64,000 nt of DNA from the NCBI GenBank assembly GCA_965200775.1, contig OZ241383.1:558001-622000 (forward strand), written 5' to 3'. The notes beneath the pieces are model-generated. The model was not told the origin of the DNA and made no database searches. It saw only the letters and a list, made by a program, of their open reading frames with translations. Positions 1 to 8,343 of the stretch are shown here, piece after piece. Within the stretch, counting starts at the first letter, position 1, and each line of letters opens with the position of its first letter. The position numbers and the translations under genes are program-made. This DNA is from Poriferisocius sp965200775. GTDB lineage: Bacteria > Actinomycetota > Acidimicrobiia > Acidimicrobiales > Bin134.

Positions 1-489
1 GAGTCCCGCTTCGGCGGTGATCACGAAGAACGGCATCGACACGAACGCTGCGGCGATCACCGCACCGGCTGTGGTTCCGATGAGCGTGTCCAACCCGAAG
101 CCGTTGTGGAGTGCCCGGCCGACGATCCCCCGGCGGCCCAGGGCGAAGAACAGTGCGATACCTCCCACCACGGGGGGCAGCACCATGGGAAGCAGCACGA
201 AGGCCCGCACCAGCGCCCGGCCCCGGAACGCCAAGCGGGCCAGCATCCAGGCCAGAGGCAACCCCAGAACCACCGACAGGGCGGCGGCCAGCAGCGACAC
301 CACCACCGACACCCGCAACGCCTCCAGCGTGTCGGCCCGGCCCAGAGCCTCTCCCAGCGCCGACCACGGGGTCCGTTGCAGCAACCCCACCAGGGGCAAT
401 CCCAGAAAACCCACAGCCAGAGCGGCAGCAACGATCACCAACATCGGTGGGCGGTGCCCGGAACTGTGCCGGTGTTCTGGTTGCCTCAT
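1..489 (-). CDS. modB: Molybdate ABC transporter permease ModB, 3' end beyond window
   Basis: Inner-membrane permease that passes molybdate delivered by ModA. Reading leftward from the ATG at 489, 163 codons stay open to the window edge, so the C-terminus is missing. Hydrophobic segments lie at about residues 17-37, 58-80, 95-115 and 140-160. The stretch LLPMVLPPVVGGIALFFALG (about 95-115) is typical of ModB/CysT permeases. The ATG overlaps the TGA of modA by two bases, so the two genes are translationally coupled in one operon. An ATPase ModC would be expected to the left of the window. Molybdate rather than sulfate specificity is taken from the ModA partner. Confidence 0.9.
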   Translation of the reverse strand, partial: MRQPEHRHSSGHRPPMLVIVAAALAVGFLGLPLVGLLQRTPWSALGEALGRADTLEALRVSVVVSLLAAALSVVLGLPLAWMLARLAFRGRALVRAFVLLPMVLPPVVGGIALFFALGRRGIVGRALHNGFGLDTLIGTTAGAVIAAAFVSMPFFVITAEAGL

Positions 490-1229
490 GGAAGCTCAAA
501 TCCATGTCTTGCCAACACGTTGCGACCCTTTGGCCCGGTCACAAATTCGGTGAAGGCAGCGGTCTCGGGCCGGTTGTTGAGGGTGACGATCGGGTAGTCG
601 GTGGCCAGGCCGAAGTGGTCGATGGGTACCTCCTCCACCCTGTCGCCTCCGGCGGCGACATCGGTGGCGTACACCAGGCCGGCGTCCGCTTCCCCCAGGG
701 TCACCTTGGTTAGCACAGCTCGCACGCTGGTCTCCTCGGTGTCGGCGTCCACCGTGACGCCGGATTGGGTCAGCACCGCTCGGGCCAGCGATCCGCACGG
801 CACCTCGGGAGCGCACACCGCCACCACGAGGGAGTCGTCGGCCAAATCGGCCAGGGTGAGCACCCGGCCAGGATTGCCCGCCGGGGTCACCAGGGCAAGA
901 TGGTTCCGGGCGAATACCTCCGGTTGGCCGTGAGCTCGTCCGGCGTCCACCACCCTGGCCATGTTGGCCCCGTCGGCTGACGCGAACACGTCGGCTCCGG
1001 CTCCGGCTTCGATCTGAGCGGCGAGCCGGGCGCTGCCGGCGAAGCTGAGCCGTACGTCCACATCGGGGTTGGCCTGCTCGTATTCGTCGACCAAGTCCTC
1101 GAACGCCTCGGTCAACGACGCCGCGGCGTACACGGTTATGGATTGCCCGTCGCCACTGCCGCATCCGATCGGAACCCAGACCAAGACGCCAGCCACGACT
1201 GCCATGCCAAAGGCGTACCGGGCGTTCAT
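486..1229 (-). CDS. modA: Molybdate-binding lipoprotein ModA
   Basis: Extracytoplasmic molybdate receptor feeding ModB. The N-terminus is a signal peptide ending in a lipobox-like VPIGC, with the anchoring Cys at residue 23; the -3 position is Pro instead of Leu, a slightly weak lipobox. Mature-protein landmarks are VYAAASLTEAF (about 33-43), whose Ser usually contacts the oxyanion, then SFAGSARLAAQI and GAGADVFASAD, all standard ModA signatures. Its 247 residues match the family. It is the first gene of the visible modAB operon. The window also encodes parts of three molybdenum hydroxylases far to the right, which would depend on molybdate uptake; that link is inference. Confidence 0.93.
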   Translation of the reverse strand: MNARYAFGMAVVAGVLVWVPIGCGSGDGQSITVYAAASLTEAFEDLVDEYEQANPDVDVRLSFAGSARLAAQIEAGAGADVFASADGANMARVVDAGRAHGQPEVFARNHLALVTPAGNPGRVLTLADLADDSLVVAVCAPEVPCGSLARAVLTQSGVTVDADTEETSVRAVLTKVTLGEADAGLVYATDVAAGGDRVEEVPIDHFGLATDYPIVTLNNRPETAAFTEFVTGPKGRNVLARHGFELP

Positions 1230-1308
1230 GGCCGGTTCTCATGGCTGGTTTTTCTGGTTGGTGGAGGCCGTGAGACCGAGAGCCAGGCGTTCATGGCCAC
1301 CTGCCGGG

Positions 1309-3852
1309 TTAGGCCGCGGTCTCGGTTTCCAGCTCCGCGGTCACCGACAGCTCCGGCCCGACAGCGGTGAGCAGTTCCCGACACCGCCCGGCGTCGGCCA
1401 CATCCTCGGCCACCGCTTCCAGAAGGGCCAGCCGCTCGCCGGTGTCGGTCACGGTGGCGGTTACCACCGGGGTGGACAGGCGCACCTTGGCGTTGCTCTT
1501 CACCCGGCGGATCTCCCGCAGCGCATCGGCGGCCACTGCCGCCACCTTGGAATCGACATCACCGGCTGCGGTCCGCAGCTCGCCGGCTTCGGGCCACACC
1601 GAGCGGTGGATCGAGCCTTCCTGCCACCACGACCACACCTCCTCGGTCACATACGGCATGAAAGGGGCGAACAACTTCAGGTAGGTGGTCAAAGCCAGCT
1701 CGAGGGTGTAGCGAGCCGACTCGCGTGCCGCCCCGCCCCGGCCCCCGTAGGCCCGATTCTTCACCAACTCCAGGTGGTCGTCGGTGAACGACCAGAACGA
1801 AGCCTCGGTCAGCTCCAGGGCTCGGGCGTAGTCGCCCCGGTCGAACGCTGCAGTGGCCGACTCCACCAGGTCACCGAGATGGCTGATCAGGGCCCGGTCG
1901 AGCGTCTCGACGGTTTCGGCGCCTGCCTCGGCGGGATCCTGGTTGAGCACGAACCGGCTGGCGTTGAGGATTTTCACCGCCAGGCGGCGGCCCACCTTCA
2001 TCTGGCCTTCCTCGAAAGCGGTGTCGGTTCCCGGCCGCCCCGAAGCCGACCAGTAGCGCAGGGCGTCGGCGCCGAACGTTTCCAGGGTGTCCATGGGGGT
2101 GACCACGTTGCCCTTCGACTTGGACATCTTCTTGCGGTCGGGATCGAGCACCCAGCCGGAGATGGCCGCGGTGGACCACGGCACGGCGTCGTGCTCGAAA
2201 TGGGCCCGGGTCACGGTGGCGAACAGCCAGGTGCGGATGATCTCGTGGGCCTGGGGGCGGAGGTCCATGGGGAAGGTGCGCTCGAACAGGTCGGGGTCGT
2301 CCTCCCAGCAGCAGGCAATCTGGGGCGACAGCGAGGACGTGGCCCAGGTGTCCATCACATCAGGGTCGGCGGTGAACCCTCCCGGCTGGTCGCGCTGGTC
2401 TTCCCCGTAGCCGGGGGGAGTGTCGGACGACGGGTCGATGGGAAGGCTGTCCTCGGTGGCGATGATGGGGTGGTCGTGGTCGGGTTGCCCGTCGGCGTCG
2501 AGTGGGTACCAGATAGGGAAGGGCACCCCGAAGAAGCGTTGGCGGCTGATGAGCCAGTCGCCGTTCAGCCCACCGACCCAGTTCTCGTATCGCACTCGCA
2601 TGTGCTCGGGCACCCAGTTCAGCTCCCGGCCTCGCTCGATGAGGGCGTCGCGCAGGTCGGGGTCACGGCCGCCGTTGCGGATGTACCACTGGCGGGAGGT
2701 AACGATCTCCAGCGGTCGCTGCCCCTTCTCGAAGAACTTCACCGGATGGGTGATGGGCCGGGGTTCGCCTATGAGCTCGCCCGACTTGCCAAGCATCTCC
2801 ACCACACGCTGTTGGGCTCCGGCGATGGTGCGCCCGGCGATCTCGGCGTAGGGCCCGGTTTCGATGCCCGACGGCGGGTCGGAAACCAGCCGGCCGTCTC
2901 GCCCCACGATGGCTCTCACCGGCAGGTTCAGCTCCCGCCACCAGGTCACGTCGGTGGTGTCGCCGAAGGTGCAGATCATGGCCGCCCCGGTGCCCTTCTC
3001 CGGGTCGGCCAGCTCGTGGGCCACTATGGGCACGGTGGCCTTGAACAGGGGAGTGGTGATTGTTTGGCCGAATTGGGGCCGGTACCGCTGATCGTCGGGG
3101 TGGGCCACCACGGCAACGCAGGCGGCCAGCAGCTCGGGGCGGGTGGTGTCGATGAGCAGGTCGCTGCCGTCGGGGCGGCGGAAGGCCAGGCGGTGGTAGG
3201 CGCCGGGGCGCTCCCTGTCCTCCAGCTCGGCCTGGGCCACTGCGGTGCGGAAGGTCACATCCCACAGGCTGGGGGCCTCGCTCTGGTAGGCCTCTCCCCG
3301 GGCCAGGTTGCGCAGGAATGCCCGCTGGGAGGCCCGGCGGCTGCGTTCGTCGATGGTGGCGTAGGTGAGCGACCAGTCGATGGACAGCCCGAGGCGGCGC
3401 CACAGCTCCTCGAACGCCTGTTCGTCGGTGGCGGTGAGTTGTTCGCACAGCTCCACGAAGTTGCGCCGGGAGATGGGCTGCTGGTCTTTGCCCGGTTTGT
3501 CGGGGGGCTGGTAGTGGGGGTCGTAGGGCAGGGACGGGTCGCAGCGCACGCCGTAGTAGTTCTGCACCCGGCGTTCGGTGGGCAGGCCGTTGTCGTCCCA
3601 GCCCATCGGGTAGTACACCATCTTGCCCCGCATTCGCTGGTAGCGGGCGATGGTGTCGCAGTGGGTGTAGCTGAACATGTGGCCCACATGCAGGGAGCCG
3701 CTCACCGTCGGGGGCGGGGTGTCGATGGAGTAAACCTGGCTTCGGGTAGCGGTGCGATCGAACCGGTAGGTGCCGTTGGTTTCCCAGATTTCGTCCCACT
3801 TGGTTTCCAGGCCCTCGAGCGCGGGCTTGTCGGGGACATTGCGGGCCGTCAT
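1309..3852 (-). CDS. valS: Valyl-tRNA synthetase
   Basis: Class Ia aminoacyl-tRNA synthetase that charges tRNA-Val in the cytosol. The HIGH-type motif (HVGH, about residues 55-58 within TVSGSLHVGHM) and the KMSKS loop (KKMSKSKGN, about 575) are both intact, with the editing (CP1) domain between them. The start is placed at 3852 (MTARNVPDKP); the frame stays open to an ATG at 3915, but those extra 21 residues look non-conserved. The protein is 847 residues and ends soon after the anticodon-binding domain, without the Lys/Glu/Leu-rich coiled-coil arm that closes many bacterial ValS proteins. A long open frame on the opposite strand is only its shadow. Confidence 0.96.
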   Translation of the reverse strand: MTARNVPDKPALEGLETKWDEIWETNGTYRFDRTATRSQVYSIDTPPPTVSGSLHVGHMFSYTHCDTIARYQRMRGKMVYYPMGWDDNGLPTERRVQNYYGVRCDPSLPYDPHYQPPDKPGKDQQPISRRNFVELCEQLTATDEQAFEELWRRLGLSIDWSLTYATIDERSRRASQRAFLRNLARGEAYQSEAPSLWDVTFRTAVAQAELEDRERPGAYHRLAFRRPDGSDLLIDTTRPELLAACVAVVAHPDDQRYRPQFGQTITTPLFKATVPIVAHELADPEKGTGAAMICTFGDTTDVTWWRELNLPVRAIVGRDGRLVSDPPSGIETGPYAEIAGRTIAGAQQRVVEMLGKSGELIGEPRPITHPVKFFEKGQRPLEIVTSRQWYIRNGGRDPDLRDALIERGRELNWVPEHMRVRYENWVGGLNGDWLISRQRFFGVPFPIWYPLDADGQPDHDHPIIATEDSLPIDPSSDTPPGYGEDQRDQPGGFTADPDVMDTWATSSLSPQIACCWEDDPDLFERTFPMDLRPQAHEIIRTWLFATVTRAHFEHDAVPWSTAAISGWVLDPDRKKMSKSKGNVVTPMDTLETFGADALRYWSASGRPGTDTAFEEGQMKVGRRLAVKILNASRFVLNQDPAEAGAETVETLDRALISHLGDLVESATAAFDRGDYARALELTEASFWSFTDDHLELVKNRAYGGRGGAARESARYTLELALTTYLKLFAPFMPYVTEEVWSWWQEGSIHRSVWPEAGELRTAAGDVDSKVAAVAADALREIRRVKSNAKVRLSTPVVTATVTDTGERLALLEAVAEDVADAGRCRELLTAVGPELSVTAELETETAA

Positions 3853-3968
3853 CGCCCGGTCATCGTACTTGGGCGCTGGTGACGGTTCGCAGTTGTTTCC
3901 CGGCTCGCGGGTCAACGTTCATGTTGGATTTGGCCTGGGCCACGGTGTTTAGCAGGAGCCTTGAGCGG

Positions 3969-4796
3969 CTATTGGGCTTTCGCGGCGTAGCAGTGGGGAT
4001 CTTCGCCCCTGACGAGGCGGTAGTCGAGGCGGGGATCGATGCCCTGTACGTAATCGGTGGTGCCACCCCAGATGTCCTCGCAGTTTGCGTTGGCGTAGTG
4101 GACGGCGATGGCCCGCCGTAGCCCCTCGGTGCGGTTGAACCCCGACCCGTGTACCAGCAAGGGGTGGAAGAACACGGTGTCGCCCGGTTCCATCTCCAGG
4201 TGAACCCGCCGGTCAGGGTCGATGCCCTTGGCTCCCAGGAACAGGAAGTTGTGATGCTCCCAGTCGGGGTAGTCGTGCTCGAGTAGCTCGCCGGTGTGGG
4301 TGCCGGGGAGCACCACCAGGCAGCCGTTTTCCCTGGTGACCGGTTCCAGCGCCGTCCACGTCCCGACGATGTTGCCGGCGGGCCGGAACGGGAAGTAGTG
4401 CAGGTCTTGGTGGAGAGGGTGGCGGCCGTCGACTTCGGGGGGTTTGTTGAGGTACATGCTGTTCATGGCGATGATGTCGCCGCCGATTAGCGCCTCGACC
4501 TGGTTGAGCAGGGGTTCGTGGAAGGTGTACCGGGCCATCACCGGGTCGTTGTGTACGAAGTTCACCTTGGCTATTCCGTGGGCCGGGGTGCGGGGGGTGA
4601 CCAGCCCCTTGGCCACCTCCACGTTGCGGGCCACCTGCATGTTGAAGGCCGGGGCCACCGTTCCGGCCACAATGTCGGCGAATCGCTGGTTGAGGTCGCC
4701 GATCATGTCGCCGGGCACCAGCCCCCGCCGTATTGCGTAGCCATTGGTTAGGTAGCTATCCGTCAGGTCGTTGCCATCCGGCTCGGGTCTGCTCAT
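3969..4796 (-). CDS. Phytanoyl-CoA dioxygenase (PhyH) family Fe(II)/2-oxoglutarate oxygenase
   Basis: Probable Fe(II)- and 2-oxoglutarate-dependent hydroxylase; the substrate is unknown. The iron-binding triad is visible as HQD (within HPLHQDLHYF) and a distal His in LLVHGSGFNR, followed by an Arg-containing LRRAIAVHY strand that would bind 2-oxoglutarate. GNIVGTWTALEPV and NGCLVVLPGTH are standard PhyH core strands. The start at 4796 is chosen because GGGAG lies about 10 bases upstream; an upstream ATG at 4844 is also in frame. About 275 residues, a normal size. It is divergently arranged with the FMN oxidase gene, 90 bases apart. Confidence 0.85.
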   Translation of the reverse strand: MSRPEPDGNDLTDSYLTNGYAIRRGLVPGDMIGDLNQRFADIVAGTVAPAFNMQVARNVEVAKGLVTPRTPAHGIAKVNFVHNDPVMARYTFHEPLLNQVEALIGGDIIAMNSMYLNKPPEVDGRHPLHQDLHYFPFRPAGNIVGTWTALEPVTRENGCLVVLPGTHTGELLEHDYPDWEHHNFLFLGAKGIDPDRRVHLEMEPGDTVFFHPLLVHGSGFNRTEGLRRAIAVHYANANCEDIWGGTTDYVQGIDPRLDYRLVRGEDPHCYAAKAQ

Positions 4797-4886
4797 CTCC
4801 GTCCAGTCTCCCACGCCCAGGCGACTCCGGGAAGTGGCCCCCAAGCCGTGATCTGGGCCTGGGGGTTCATTGGTTAGATTCTTCGG

Positions 4887-6107
4887 GTGGGCACAATCAA
4901 GACGCTGCGGTCGGTGGTGCGGTTTCGGCGGTTCGAGCCGAACCGGGCCAAGCGGCGGCTCAACCGGGCGGCGTCAGTTGCCGACCTTCGGGAACTGGCC
5001 CGGCGGCGGCTCCCAGGCGGGGTGTTCGACTACATCGACGGGGCGGCCGAGGACGAGCTGACCCTGGCCCGAAACTCGGCCGCTTTCGATGCCTACGAGT
5101 TCGTCCCTCGAGTGCTTCGGGACGTGTCGGAAATCGACACTTCGGCGGTGCTGATGGGCCGAAAGCACCCCCTGCCGTTGGTGATGGCTCCCACCGGGTT
5201 CACCCGGATCGTCTGCCCCGATGGGGAGTTGGCCGTGGCCCGGGTCGCTGCCAAGCGGGAGATCACCTACAGCCTGTCCACCCTTTCCACCCGTTCCATC
5301 GAAGAGGTGCGAGCGGTGAGCGATGGCCCTCTGTGGTTTCAGCTCTACATGTGGCGAGACAGGGGCCTGGTGGCCGAATGGCTCCGGCGGGCGGCCGACT
5401 GCGGCTACGAAGCGGTGCTGCTGGCGGTGGACACCCCGGTGTTCGGTCGCAGGGAGCGGGATGTACGCCGGGGTTTAACCCTGCCACCCACGCTGGGACC
5501 CGACACGGTGTGGGATGGGCTGCGCCGTCCGGGTTGGACATGGTCGCTGTTGAGGTCGGAGCCGATCACGTTCGCCAACCTGGCCGGGGTGAAGGGCTAC
5601 GACGGCAGCACTGCTCTGGGCCTGTCGGAGTTCGCCCACAACCAGTTCGACCAGGGGCTCACATGGAACGACATCGATTGGCTGCGGGAGCACTGGGACG
5701 GGAAGCTGGCCCTGAAGGGCATCCAATCGGTTGCCGACGCCGAGCTGGTGGTCGGGCAGGGGGTTGATGCCGTGATCCTGTCCAACCACGGTGGCCGGCA
5801 GTTGGACGCCGCCCCGCCCGCACTTGAACTCGTTTCCGAGGTGGCCGACGCCGTGGGTGGAGACGTAGACATCATCTGCGACGGTGGTGTGCGCCGGGGC
5901 AGCCACATCGCCATGGCCTTGTCCTTGGGAGCGGACGCGGTGATGACCGGCCGGCCATACCTCTACGGCCTGGCCGCAGCAGGCGAGGCAGGTGTGGAGC
6001 ATGTGCTGGACCTGTTCACCGAGGATTTTCGCCGCACTCTGGCCCTCATCGGCTGCCCCTCTGCCCGCGACCTGTCGCATGAGTTCCTCCGACCAAGAGG
6101 CAGGTGA
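4887..6107 (+). CDS. FMN-dependent 2-hydroxy-acid oxidase/dehydrogenase (LldD-like)
   Basis: Flavoenzyme of the L-lactate dehydrogenase/glycolate oxidase family, oxidising a 2-hydroxy acid to the 2-oxo acid. Key signatures: FDYIDGAAEDE near the N-terminus, PLVMAPTGF, PLWFQLYMW, and the catalytic His/Arg motif LSNHGGRQLD with the FMN-phosphate segment DGGVRRGSHIAMALSLGA near the C-terminus. Start is a GTG. 406 residues, typical for the family. The exact substrate cannot be read from sequence. Its last 58 codons recur as an orphan copy at 8006-8184, and a broken HNH gene abuts its stop codon, so its final residues may have been altered by that rearrangement. Confidence 0.88.
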   Translation: MGTIKTLRSVVRFRRFEPNRAKRRLNRAASVADLRELARRRLPGGVFDYIDGAAEDELTLARNSAAFDAYEFVPRVLRDVSEIDTSAVLMGRKHPLPLVMAPTGFTRIVCPDGELAVARVAAKREITYSLSTLSTRSIEEVRAVSDGPLWFQLYMWRDRGLVAEWLRRAADCGYEAVLLAVDTPVFGRRERDVRRGLTLPPTLGPDTVWDGLRRPGWTWSLLRSEPITFANLAGVKGYDGSTALGLSEFAHNQFDQGLTWNDIDWLREHWDGKLALKGIQSVADAELVVGQGVDAVILSNHGGRQLDAAPPALELVSEVADAVGGDVDIICDGGVRRGSHIAMALSLGADAVMTGRPYLYGLAAAGEAGVEHVLDLFTEDFRRTLALIGCPSARDLSHEFLRPRGR

Positions 6108-6110
6108 ACC

Positions 6111-6240
6111 TCGTACCGACGGTGGGCTTGGCGGCCTGATTGGTGCAACTCGGTTTTCAGCGACTCGGCGGCCACAAAAGCACCGCTGCGGCGCTTCTTC
6201 TCCGAGATCGACTGGGCCAACAACCCCGACAGACGATTCT
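6111..6240 (-). pseudogene. DUF222/HNH gene fragment (N-terminal part)
   Basis: About 130 bases closely matching 9224-9355 inside the larger HNH gene, in the same orientation. On the minus strand it encodes NRLSGLLAQSISEKKRRSGA followed by FVAAESLKTELHQSGR, nearly the same as the intact copy. It is only a fragment: similarity begins just after the stop codon of the hydroxy-acid oxidase and ends abruptly at 6240, where the VWA fragment begins. It is probably the residue of a second copy of the element after deletion. Confidence 0.8.
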
Positions 6241-6571
6241 GAGCCTGCCCGGTCGGCTGACCCCCCGCAGGTTCGAGCAGCAGCTGCTTCTGGCGGGACA
6301 GGGGGTGTTTGCCAACTGGAGTTTGGATGTCGGCCCCAGGACCACGGTGATGATTTTGGGTGATGCCCGGAACAACTACCACGCTTTCCAAGCCTGGATT
6401 CTCAAGGAGATCGAGCACCGGGCCCGCAAGGTGCTCTGGCTCAACCCCGAGCCTGGTGCTTACTGGGACACCGGCGATTCGGTGGTCTCCGAGTACGGGG
6501 TTCACTGTGACGGGGTGTTCGAGGTGCATAACCTTCGCCAGCTCGAAGCCTTCGTGGAAAACCTCGTCTAG
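6241..6571 (+). pseudogene. C-terminal fragment of a VWA/CoxE-like protein
   Basis: The + strand frame ending at the TAG at 6571 encodes RTTVMILGDARNNY, then RARKVLWLNPEPGAYWDTGD and VHNLRQLEAFVENLV. This is the characteristic C-terminal third of VWA-domain proteins of the CoxE family, which act with MoxR-type ATPases. The N-terminal two thirds are absent: upstream the frame runs into the HNH fragment. Without a start or a complete VWA fold this is a gene remnant. No MoxR gene is present nearby. Confidence 0.75.
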
Positions 6572-6583
6572 GAACCGGCTGCT

Positions 6584-7870
6584 TCAACCTCCGGCTATCG
6601 GGAGCGGTTGGCCTTGGGGCGCCCAGTTGGGTTCGGACAGGTGAAGCGTCCCACCGGGCCACAGCAAGGCAATCCGGTTGCCTGCCATCATGGCCGTGAT
6701 GTCATAGCCCGACACGGGGGACAGGCCGAGGACTTCCCAGGTCTGTGTTCGGGGTTGGAACCGCAACAGGAGGGAGTCTGTGGTTTCCAGGCCAGTGCCG
6801 AAGTGGCCGGTGGAGACGATGAGATCAGTCCCAGTCCAGATGAGGGTCTGGCTGCCCAGGTTGCATTCGCAGCTTTCGGGTTCGCGTAGGGCGTCTGGCA
6901 GTGCAGTCCAACTGTTTGTGGATGGGTCGTAGGCCGAACCGACTGCGCGCTGGGAATAGTCGGTCGAAACGGAGCCGGGAAGGTCGCCCCACAAGATCAG
7001 CTCTTCGCCGGTCCACGAGATGTCGGGAATCGCAGGCCAAGCAGGCGGTTCGGGCAGCTCTCTCTATGTGTTGCCTTCGGGGTCGAAGGCCAGCCCAGTG
7101 TGCAGGGATCTTGAGATGGGTGCCGGCCACACGATCAGCTCGGCACCCGTCCAGGCGACCTCTCGGCGTGTTCCGAGATTCCCCAGACGCGCCGGGGGCC
7201 GTACCACAGCTCGCCATTCGTCGTTTTCTGGCTTATAGGCCGTGACGCCCTCGCGGTTGACAACCAGCATCTCGGCACCAGTCCAGACAGCATCGGCACT
7301 AAACGCGCTTGTTGTCGGTACGTCGGCAAGCGTGCGCCAGGCATCCGATACCGGGTCGTAAGCAAGCGATGAGGAAGAGTGCCTGCCACAGCACACGATC
7401 AGTTCTTCGCCCATCCAGATGCTTGCCGAACCCCACCTGGCTGGCCCCGGTATGTCGGCAAGCCGCCGCCAATCACCGGTTTCCGGGTCATAAGCGGCCC
7501 CAAACGAGCTCCTCTCGCTTCTCTCTGAATCGTAGGGGTAATCTCTATCTGAATCGTAGGGGTAATCGCCCCACAGCAAGATCTCGTTGCCTGTCCACAC
7601 CATCAAGAAGTGCGGTTCCCCAACAAAGTCGGGCAGACCGATTTCCGACCAGCCTGCAACCGGCGAGTAACCCGATCCAATGGTTGCCCCTGGCTGGCTG
7701 CTGTCACCGGTTTCGGCCATGCTGGCCGCAGAGGGCGTTGATTCTGATAGCGGGTTGTCATCAGGGCCGCCACCCGAACAGCCGACGAAAGCAGCAACCA
7801 AGCTAACCGTCGCAATAAACGACAGCGCCTTTCGCAGGCGATGGGCCAAGGCACAGGCCCCTTTGGACAT
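6584..7870 (-). pseudogene. Kelch-like beta-propeller lipoprotein gene interrupted by an in-frame TAG
   Basis: A secreted lipoprotein with a signal peptide (LSFIATVSLVAAFVGCSGG), a short low-complexity linker, and six W-[TM]-G-x-[ED]-L/I-I-type repeats (VWTGNEILLWGD, IWMGEELIVCCG, VWTGAEMLVVNR, AWTGAELIVWPA, SWTGEELILWGD, IWTGTDLIVSTG), as in galactose-oxidase/kelch propellers. Codons before and after 7064-7066 are in the same frame and continue the repeat pattern, so a single TAG at 7064-7066 splits an otherwise intact protein of about 428 codons. The start at 7870 is preferred; an ATG at 7927 is also in frame. It is either a nonsense-mutated pseudogene, a sequence error, or a stop that is read through. 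Function unknown. Confidence 0.75.
7524..7566. repeat. 24-bp in-frame tandem duplication
   Basis: Two adjacent 24-base units, sharing 19 identical bases (starting tctgaatcg), encode YPYDSDRD and YPYDSERS in the propeller lipoprotein. The duplication keeps the frame and falls in a loop between blades. Confidence 0.8.
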
Positions 7871-8005
7871 CGACCGGTTGGTGACATTGCTGGCAACTCT
7901 CTCATGGCCTATAGAAGCAATCACCACGCGCCCCTAATTCAAGGGTAGTCGAGGAGAAATATCCATAAAGTATGGTCTCTCCTCTTAACTAAACCCACCA
8001 CACCG

Positions 8006-8184
8006 GTGCGGACGCGGTGATGACCGGCCGGCCATACCTCTACGGCCTGGCCGCCGCAGGCGAGGCCGGTGTGGAGCATGTGCTGGACCTGTTCACCGAA
8101 GATTTCCGCCGCACCCTGGCCCTCATCGGCTGTCCCGCGGCCTGCGACCTGTCGTCTGAGTTCCTCGACTTAAGGGATGCTTGA
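8006..8184 (+). pseudogene. Orphan copy of the 3' end of the FMN 2-hydroxy-acid oxidase gene
   Basis: The + strand encodes GADAVMTGRPYLYGLAAAGE and onward to LALIGCPAACDLSSEFLDLRDA, then TGA. This matches the last 58 codons of the gene at 4887-6107 with about 90 percent nucleotide identity by eye. There is no upstream coding sequence, so it is a remnant. Like the full gene, it is followed on the opposite strand by a DUF222/HNH gene, so the two junction regions are arranged in the same order. Confidence 0.85.
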
Positions 8185-8322
8185 GGCTCGCGCTGGTGCG
8201 GTGGTGCCAGCGTTCAGTTTCGTGTTGTTCCGGTTCGGGTCTTTGTGGGGTGTGTCGGGCGAGTCGGCAGCGGGAGGCTCTGGCTCTGGCGGGGTTCATA
8301 TTAGGAGTTTGGTGGTGTGTTT

Positions 8323-8338
8323 GGGGGGGGGGGGGGGG
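8323..8338. repeat. Homopolymer run of 16 G
   Basis: Sixteen consecutive G on the plus strand, five bases beyond the stop codon of the HNH gene (a C-run in that gene's direction). Such a run is prone to slippage in vivo and to miscounting in assemblies, so the local reading frame beyond it is unreliable. Confidence 0.9.
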
Positions 8339-8343
8339 TGTTG

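Noticed and set aside
1069..3882. 937-codon open frame on the plus strand
   Set aside because: Antisense shadow of valS; high GC keeps the reverse frame open. The product has no recognisable domain, while the minus strand has all ValS motifs.
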